Part shown: in pieces, positions 27,401 through 36,400 of the stretch | How positions within the stretch are numbered: position 1 is the first letter of the stretch | How the letters are laid out: every line of letters begins with the position of its first letter | Source of the DNA: Monodelphis domestica | Lineage: Eukaryota > Chordata > Mammalia > Didelphimorphia > Didelphidae | Assembly (NCBI RefSeq): GCF_027887165.1 | Contig: NC_077227.1 | Coordinates: 79,306,930 to 79,370,929 of the forward strand | Direction of reading: 5' to 3' | Length of the DNA stretch: 64,000 nucleotides | The notes under the pieces: model-generated | Database searches by the model: none | What the model was told of the DNA's origin: nothing | The model's input: the letters and a program-made list of their open reading frames with translations, nothing else | Position numbers and translations under genes: made by a program

Positions 27401-30400
27401 TTGATGATTTATGTGGGTTTGTTTTGTATCATGCAGCTTTGCTCTTAGATTGATTTTCTAGGATTCTCCAAGTATATCATATCATCTGCGAAGAGTGATA
27501 GTTTAGTAGTTTAGTTTCCTCATTGCCTGCTTTAATTCCTTCAATTTCTTTTTTTAATTGCTAAAGCTAGCATTTCTAGTACAATATTAAATAATAGTGG
27601 TGATCATGGGCATCCTTGCTTCACTTCTGATCTTATAGGAAAGGCATCTAACTTATCCCCGTTGTAGATGATACTTGCTGATGATTTTAAATAATGCTAC
27701 TTAATATTTTGCAGAAATTTTAAAAGATGACCCTCCTGGACATATCATTGCCTACAACATTTTATACATTAAAATCCTAGTATTGTGACTCTACTGAAAA
27801 GTTTTCTTATTAATTGACATACCTGAAAATTGTATTACAAAGTTGCACTGAAGTTAGAATAGCATATCTATTTGAAGCAAGTCTATACAGCAACTTTTAG
27901 GGTGATTTTACATTAGCATGCTCTGGAATGGAAAATAATATTCTTTGTGCTAAACCTGTTTTAATAATCCAGACTGTCAGAGAATTTAGTAAATTGATTC
28001 AGTGTAACAAAAGACTGGATGTTGGCACTAACTAAGCACATACTTACATTATTATTATGCTTCTTATTCATATCATAATTTGGAGACAGGAATGTTGCTG
28101 AAAGGGAATTTAACTGTTCCAACCTCTCTTCACAAATATAAATTCCTTCAGTGTAGATGCATTTTGTTTTTGTGTCTCTGGTATTATACTACTTTGCATA
28201 CCATAATAAGCACTATTCATTGTTTGCTGAGAGTTTTAATCAGTTTACTTTGGTATATATTTTTTCTTTTGTGATTAGTGAGATTTTATTTGTAAAACAT
28301 AATTAAAATGTTTTAGGGAATATTGATATAGGGTTTTTGGTTTTTGTCGAATACTCCCAAGTACTTGAATTTACCTATTTCTTTGGAGAGGGAAACAATT
28401 ATAAAATTTTAGGGCTGGAAGTAAGGAACCATAAGGTCATCTAACCTCAAGGGCAGAGATCAGTAATTGGTTACTTTGCAACAATTTGTAATTAAATGAG
28501 AACTAAGTATTTAAAATGTGTTAGAGTAGCCATAGCTTTTGAAAATAGATTGTGATTCTATCTAAGAGGACAAAAGGAAACAGTAGATAGTATCCCAAAT
28601 AATTCTTAATAAGCTGTTTAATGTATGGTACAGCCTATTTGCTACATATAGCTAGTTTTAGATTTGTCTTTGTAAAACATTATCAAGTTGTAGAATTTAT
28701 TACTGATGAGCTTGCTTGCTGTAGTTTGCATTTCCCATATCCCAGTTATTCTCTCCCTCTTCCCCCATTTCTTCCCCCTGATTTCTCCTCTCATATTTGC
28801 GATGAAGGACAATTATGTAAAATTTTAAATAATTTTTATTTGATGCTTTCCTATCTAACAATTTACAAATTTGTATCTAACAAATTACAATAGCAGTAGT
28901 ACAGATTATGAGTTGATGAGGGTTTGTACCAGAGTAGTGGCCGTGCCATAAGAGAGAAGAGGCTCATTTTAAAGATATTACAAAGGTGAAATGGGCAGAG
29001 TTGGCGACAAATTAGACATGAGGGCAGAAGGGTAATGACAAATTCAGGATGAATCCTAGAGGTTGAGAGCCTGAGAATCTAGGAGGATGGGCAGATAGAC
29101 TTGGAAAACTTTTGGGAAATATTAGGTTTAGAGTCATGGTGACTTGGACTTCAATCCTAGTTTCATATTGCCCATGTGACTTTAGGTAAGTTTAACCTCT
29201 GTGGACCATAATTTTCTCATCTGTAAAATTTGGAGGTTGGATCAGATAACCTCTAAGGTTGTTCCAGCCCTAGATCTGTGATACTGGCTTGTTAATTCAT
29301 TTTTTCCTCCCACAAAATAAATCAGTTGCCTTATTTACCCCAAAAGAACATGAACTTTAATTGAAGAAGATACTGAGGAAAAGTGTCATGTACAAATTGG
29401 TACACCAGTGTCAGTGGCCTGTAAGGATTGATGATACATTTTGTACTAATTCTCTACCTGAATTATTTTTTGTCTGATTTGCCTCAAACTTCTTGCCATT
29501 TTTCTCTCATCTTTGTTTTTTGCAGTCTTGAATTTCATCACAGCTTTATTATTCTCAGTTAATTTTTTTATACAGGAAGTCATGTATAGCTCTATCCATA
29601 GACTCTGGTTTCTTAAGTATTTCTAGATTTATCTGATTGCAGGCTGCATATTAGGACATATCTGTTATTTGCAGTTACCTTTTTCATCACTAGATGGTGG
29701 TATCATACAGATTTAAGAACCGTTTCTTTTTAAAGTTTACCAACTTGGGATAAGAGTTCATTTTCCATTGGGTACTTTATTTTTTAGGAATTGCAAGCTT
29801 GCCTAATGGCTCTTTAATTAAATTCACTTTATTAGGCACTTTCCAAAAATTTTTTTCTCCATAGATTTCAGGGACTGCTATATTTTTTTCCAGTACTTTT
29901 ATTTTAAAGAGAGACAACATAATAAAGAGCTGGCCTCTGGCCAGAAGACAGGCTCAGCTCTAGTGTCTGATACATGCTAGCTGTGTCACAATAATCTTGG
30001 TCAAATTACTTCACCTTTCAGGAGCCCAGGCAAACTCTCTAAAGACTTGAAGTTCAAAAAACATCTGCAAGTGTTTCCTTACCTGGAACTCATTAGTGAA
30101 ATCACAGATTTGAACCAAAAAATATATGATAAACACTTAGTGAACAGGGACTTATTTTGTATAAATTTGGTATAATGCTATGTGGTTGTAACAATAAAAG
30201 ATGTGAATGATCTCTTCAGAGCATGAAAATTGAAGTGTAGAGAAATGAATGTAGAAGTGATGTAGAAAAGTAGTGGGAAAACCTTTGTAAATCACAATAT
30301 GTATATTCAAGTAGATCATTAGAGCATGAGGAATATGTGGTGTAAAGGGCACTTGATTTAGAAGCAAAATTCTGGCTCTGTTAGTAAATGTTTGACTGTT

Positions 30401-33400
30401 AAGAGGTGTTTTGTTTTGTTTTTTGGTTTATTTGTTTTTTTTTAATTAAAGGAGATATCTCTGAAAGTTCTAGCTTTTTTCTGATCATTTCAATTTCTTG
30501 TTTAATAAAATTATATTGCTAGTTTGGGAAATTTGAGGAACTTTATATTTAATAATTTTTATGATTAAATAATGATAAAAGTACTTTCCTGTTACTTTAA
30601 CCTTGATGATATTGCAACTGGTTTTTATGTAACTATAGACATTTTGTTAATTTTGCAGGTTGCTGTTTGTTGCATCTGCTTTTTTGTTATTCTTCCCTTG
30701 AATCTCGTTGGTACGATTCTAGGCCGAAATCTGTCAGGCCAGCCCAACTTTCCTTGTCGTGTGAATGCTGTGCCTCGTCCTATACCGGAAAAAAAATGGT
30801 AAAGGAGAAAATCATAACTTACATATTTATTAGAATAAAACAGTCTTTATAGCTTTTAGGATATTGGATTCTTTATATTTGATTATAGGAACTTGAATGT
30901 TTTGATTTATTTCAGTAGATATTTTGGTCCATATTGGCATTTAATTAAATTGTTTGAAATGGCATAATGGTCTCAGATATGTTAATGTGATGCTAGAATT
31001 GAAGTGGAGAGATGGCTTAGGACACTAGAGCTTTCCATTTCTTTATGTGTATTGTTTATCAAAAGGACAATAAATGATAGGAACTTATTTCTTTGCTTTG
31101 ACACAGTCTTTACTTTTATTGGAGATCAAGTTAGAAACATAGCGCTGTTACCATATTATCTTTATTATTCACATAGTATGGGATTTTTCGTGTATTTTGT
31201 TCTTTATTTTAAAAATGCCCATATTTTATCTACTTTAGTGTTCATTTGGTTGTATCACAAAACAAAATTTTCCTAGCTGTTAAGCATTTTATTATGGTAT
31301 TATGTTTATTTCAACCCTTTGTGACTCATGAGATTAAAAGAAATGTTGCAAGAGCATGTGAATTCATACAAGGAAATTTGTTGAAAAGCTTTTATATACA
31401 GTTATTTTAACCTCTTATAAATACTGTTTAGCTTTTTGTAAATACTATTCTGAAACAATTTTTAGATATGTGGGTATCCATTATTCTTCTATTTCTACTT
31501 GTGTAGTTTGAGAAGCCAAGACCCAGAATGAACTTCAATGAGATCAAATAGATTATTTCCTTCATTTTCAGAAGGAAAGAGTGTTCTGTTATTCAAGATA
31601 ATAGAGTTGCCTATGCCCCTTTTCTTAGATTACTCAGTGGAGAAAAATTCCTAGTTAGTTTTATTTTACTGCAATTGAAAAAGAAGGAGCCAACTTTTTG
31701 GCTATTTTACCTGGATGGGAGATGGAAGTGATTTTGGATCAATTTCCTCTAGTGCTTGGGATGGGGAAAAGAAGGTAAACAATAAGTAGAAACTCTTGTG
31801 TGGATTTATTTGATCTATAATATAATACTTTCTCCTCATCTATGTATCCCTGCTTTTCTTGGGTTTTGTGCTCTTTCCCTCCTTTATGTGTTTATTTCCA
31901 TCTCCCCCTACCCCCACCCCAAGAATGTGAACTCCTTAAGAGAAGGGACTTTTTCATTTTTGTCTCAGTTTCCCTACTGTGTAGCCAGTTCCTTCCTTAT
32001 ACCATATTTATTAAGTTTGTACTTAATGAATTTGTTGGATCTGCAAAATGAGGGAATTGGACTTTGTTACTTCTTTTCCAGTTTTATAATAGGATATTTA
32101 GGATATTATGCCTTTATCCTTAAGTATCATTTAGGTTTAGAATGTTACTGTTATACTAAAGTTTATAGTTTATTATTCTATTTTATATTTCTCAGACATC
32201 CTTTATAAAGCAGATTCCAGGGTAGCTAAGTGGCTTAGTGGATGAAGAATCAGACCTGGGTTCAAATATGACTGTAGGCACTTCCTACCTGTTTGACCCT
32301 GTGCAAGTCGTTTAATTCCATTTGCTTAGTTAGCCCTTATTATTCTTCTGCCTTGGAACTGATACATAGTATGGATTCTAAGACAGAAGGTAAGGTTTAA
32401 AAAAAAGAAAAGCAGAACCCATATTTTTCAAATATAATCAAGAGGGGTACATAACTTACAGAATCTATGAAGTAGTGTCACAACTGCGATTTGGAGAAAA
32501 TTTTTAGTTAGTGGCTTCAGGTCTCTGTTAGCTATTTAATAATATTTTTCCATAATCTCAGCATTAGAAGGTAATCTATCTAAGTCCAGTCTGTATAGAA
32601 ATCCCCTCTAAAATCCCCAGCAAGTAGGCATCCAACCTTCATTTTGAGGTTGTTAGGGATAGAATGAACATTGGATTTTTAGTTATAAGCCATGGGTTCA
32701 AATTCTACTTCTCTCACTGCTTGTGTAACCCTTGACAAGTCACTTAATTTTACTACCTAGTTGGAATAGATGTCCTCTGAGGTCCCTCCCCACTCTAAAA
32801 AAATATGATTCTGTGAATACATTTCTTTCTGACTTTTTCATGCCAATTGGCTTTCTGTCAATGTAAACCCTTTATGGTTTTTTTTTTAATAGAGGGAATA
32901 ATTAAGAACCATGGAGCAAAAAAAAAAATTTATGAATCACTACTCCATTCTTTGGCCAATAGTGAATATCATATTTGCATTGCCCATTGCTTTAATTTCT
33001 TAATTCTTACATCTCATTATTTTACTCTTAAGATATTTGAGTAAAATCCTATTCTAATATTGCACCATGGTCTAGAGTTTACCAATTTACCCTTTGTTTT
33101 GAAAGGCATTGCTCATGGAACTCAAATTATGGCAGATCCTACCAAACTGGAAAGCTTTAGATATATGAGTCTAGTAATGGACTATGTCTTTCTCAGTACC
33201 AACATAGCTGTAATTAGAAAGGTTCTTCATTAAGGTTATCTTTAGGGTGATGGTTGGCCATAGCAACTCAATCTATTTTTCAAAGAGATTGAACTATTTA
33301 TTGGTGGAGGAACTATCCACACCAGTAAAAACTTGTTTCCTTGAAGTAGGAAAGATGACTACTAATTGATTAGTTACTTACAGAACCCTGTCACTAGCTT

Positions 33401-36400
33401 GTGTATTTTGCCTGTTTGAATTTTAGTTTTTCTTAAATTTTGGAAAAAAAAAAACACTATACTATGAAAATCATATCATTTTTTCAGGTTCATGGAACCA
33501 GCAGTTATTGTTTGTCTTGGAGGAATTTTGCCTTTTGGCTCAATCTTCATTGAAATGTAAGTTTTAGTGTAATGGTTTCTTTTCTTAGAAGACTAGAATA
33601 GAATAAATTGGAAAATTGGGTATATATAGAGTCATAGGACGTTTTGCTGGGCTTTTTAGTTAACCCCAATTTTGGGTAAGAGCTTCCCCTAAATTATATC
33701 AAAGGTTATCAACCCTATTTTATTCAGAAATTCATGCTTTTAAATTTATATTTAGAGTATCACATGACTAATAAGAGGCTTAGAAATTTAGGCCAAAATT
33801 CCAGAGGCGGCTGGTCTGTCATCCTATGACCATAACTTTCAACTGCTGCATTTAATTCTGCAGATGCTTAGAAATTAGTTTTGATTTTTTTCCCCTTTGT
33901 TTTCTGAGCTTCATTTATTCTCTATGGGGTGGCAGAAATGGGTGAGAGGTAAAAACAAGAGGTCTTCCCTGAACAAGAGGTGTTCCCCTCCTCGAACAAA
34001 GCAAATGAAAAGAATAGGAATATACTTACTTCTCAAATTTTGTTTAGGTACTTCATTTTCACATCTTTCTGGGCATACAAGATCTACTATGTCTATGGTT
34101 TCATGATGCTGGTGCTGGTTATCCTTTGTATTGTGACTGTTTGTGTAACCATTGTATGCACATACTTCCTGTTAAATGCAGAGGATTATAGGTGGTAAGT
34201 ACTTAAAGCAAAGACATTTCTTAATTGGTTACAAATATTGCCAGAAGAGGAATGTTTTAAACAAGTTTGAGTTTTAAATATAAGGAGAATAGATAAAAGG
34301 ATATCTTTAAAAGCTTTGATTCTTAAGCTATTCTTCTTCTTCCAAGAGCTATAAAGAACCAATTGAAATTTATAAGAATAAGAACAATTGCTGAATTGAT
34401 AAAAGGCCAAAGGCTATACAATATATGAAGCATATTTCTTTCTTTTTGAGGAAGAAATCCAAGCTATCCATACCCATATGAAAAATGCTCCAAATCACTG
34501 ATAATTAGGGAAATGAAACTTAATAGCAACTTTGACATTTTATTTCATACCCATTAAACTGACAAAGGTGACAAAAAAGGGATAAATGACAAATATTGGA
34601 TGGGCTTTGGGAAAACACTTTATCAGTGCACTGTTGCAGCTGTGAAATCATCCAGCCACTTATGGAAAGCAATTTGAATTATGCCTCAAAACTTACTGAA
34701 CTGTATATCATCCCCCTTTTGACCCAGAAAGATTATGACTAGTTCTGTAAACCCAAAGAAATCAAAGAAAGAAGAAAAGAACTCAAATGTATTACGGCAT
34801 TTAGAGGTGGTCTTATGGCCTAATGGATAGAACACTGGATTTGGAATCTATGAAACTTGGATTCAAATCCACCCAAATTACTTAACCTCCCTCAGCCTCT
34901 TGTTTCCTCATCTATAAAATGGTAATAATAATAGTAGCTCCTATCTCTCATGGTGGTTGTGAGGATAAAACAAGATAATAATTATAAACCTCTATATAAA
35001 CTTTAAAGTGCTATATAAATGCTAGTTGTTGTTATCATCTAAATCATTGTCATCTTGATAATAAAATTTTCCAAGTTCTTTTGTGGTGGCAAAAAACTAG
35101 ATGAATTGTGGAGTTGCTAAACAAATAAATTGTGGTATAAAATATAATAGAATATCATTGTGCTGAAAATAAGAGTAAAAGGAATGATTTCAGAAAAATT
35201 TGGGAAGATTTGTAAGAATTGCTAGATAGTGAAAAGAATAGAACCAGTCTAACTTAAACAAGGAAGCATTGTTGAGACAAACACCATTAAAAGACTTAAA
35301 AGAACTCTAATCATTGCAGTAAACCACAATGTGGCACAGTCTCGTGCTTTGTTTTCTTAGTTAACATGAGTTCCCATTTCTGTTTGAGTTTGACATCCCT
35401 GCAGTAAAAAGCTATGACTCCAGACGACTGACTCAATCCCCAACAGAGAGGTGACTGACTTAGGGTGCAGATTGATATGGAATAGACCAGTCTGGGAAAT
35501 TGTTTGATTATTTGTGTATTTGTTACAAGTCTATTATTTTTCTTTGTTTAATTGGAGGGAGGAAGTAAAGAGAGAAAAATAAAATTTTGAAAAATAATAA
35601 ATTTAAAAAGACATACTTCTAACAAAAAAGGAAAATAAATCAGATGGATATTTTATATATGGTTGTTCTGGTAATAGTTTTCACAAATTTCATAATCTTC
35701 AGACATCTTCATGACTTAAGAAATAGGGAGCATTATGTTAAGATGGGGAAACTGTAAGCAGAGAAATTAAATTATTCTCCTCAGGTCATTATATAATGGT
35801 GAATGCAGCAAGACAATGCAGAACATCTGTGCTTCTAACATTTCTGTGTCACCACTGTTCTTATTCTATGGTATCATGTATGCATATATTTTTCAAAAAT
35901 ATGCTTTTCTTACCCCAAATAGAATTTAAAAAATTATGCTCTTAAAGGTTGTTTCACAGAATAAGGAATACTTTATTTCAAGGCTTTTGTATAACTGCTA
36001 TTTATTTGATAGAGAGCTATATGTTTGTTTTTTAGGCAATGGACAAGCTTTCTTTCTGCTGCATCAACTGCAATCTATGTTTACATGTATTCCTTTTACT
36101 ACTATTTTTTCAAAACAAAGTAAGTGGTGATTTTTTCTTTTATTTATAGAGTAAGCTTCTAGCCCTTTCTCTAAAGATTCAGAAGTCTGAATATAGTCAT
36201 TTATCGTCTGTATATGTTAATGTGTGAAAGGCCAACAAGGAAAATACACATTTATTTTTATTTCATTTCAGGATGTATGGCTTGTTTCAAACAGCATTTT
36301 ACTTTGGTTATATGGCGGTATTTAGCACAGCCTTGGGGATAATGTGTGGTAAGTTGAGAAATGCTTGGAAACTAATCAATAAATCTGTTAAAATTACAAA

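Larger units (their letters stand above)
22609..30658 (+). other. TM9SF3: TM9SF3 intron (8.1 kb, longest in the window)
   Basis: Contains a MIR at 23770-24000, the antisense L1/hAT/L1 stack at 25086-27740, a MIR at 29105-29285 and a SINE at ~29900-30115. I see nothing assignable in 22620-23760, 24010-25080 and 27750-29100 apart from a possible short MIR piece near 28400. Confidence 0.8.

Noticed and set aside
31798..32208. 136-codon + strand frame rich in hydrophobic residues
   Set aside because: It crosses an L2 tail and intronic AT-rich DNA. The hydrophobic look comes from T-rich codons.
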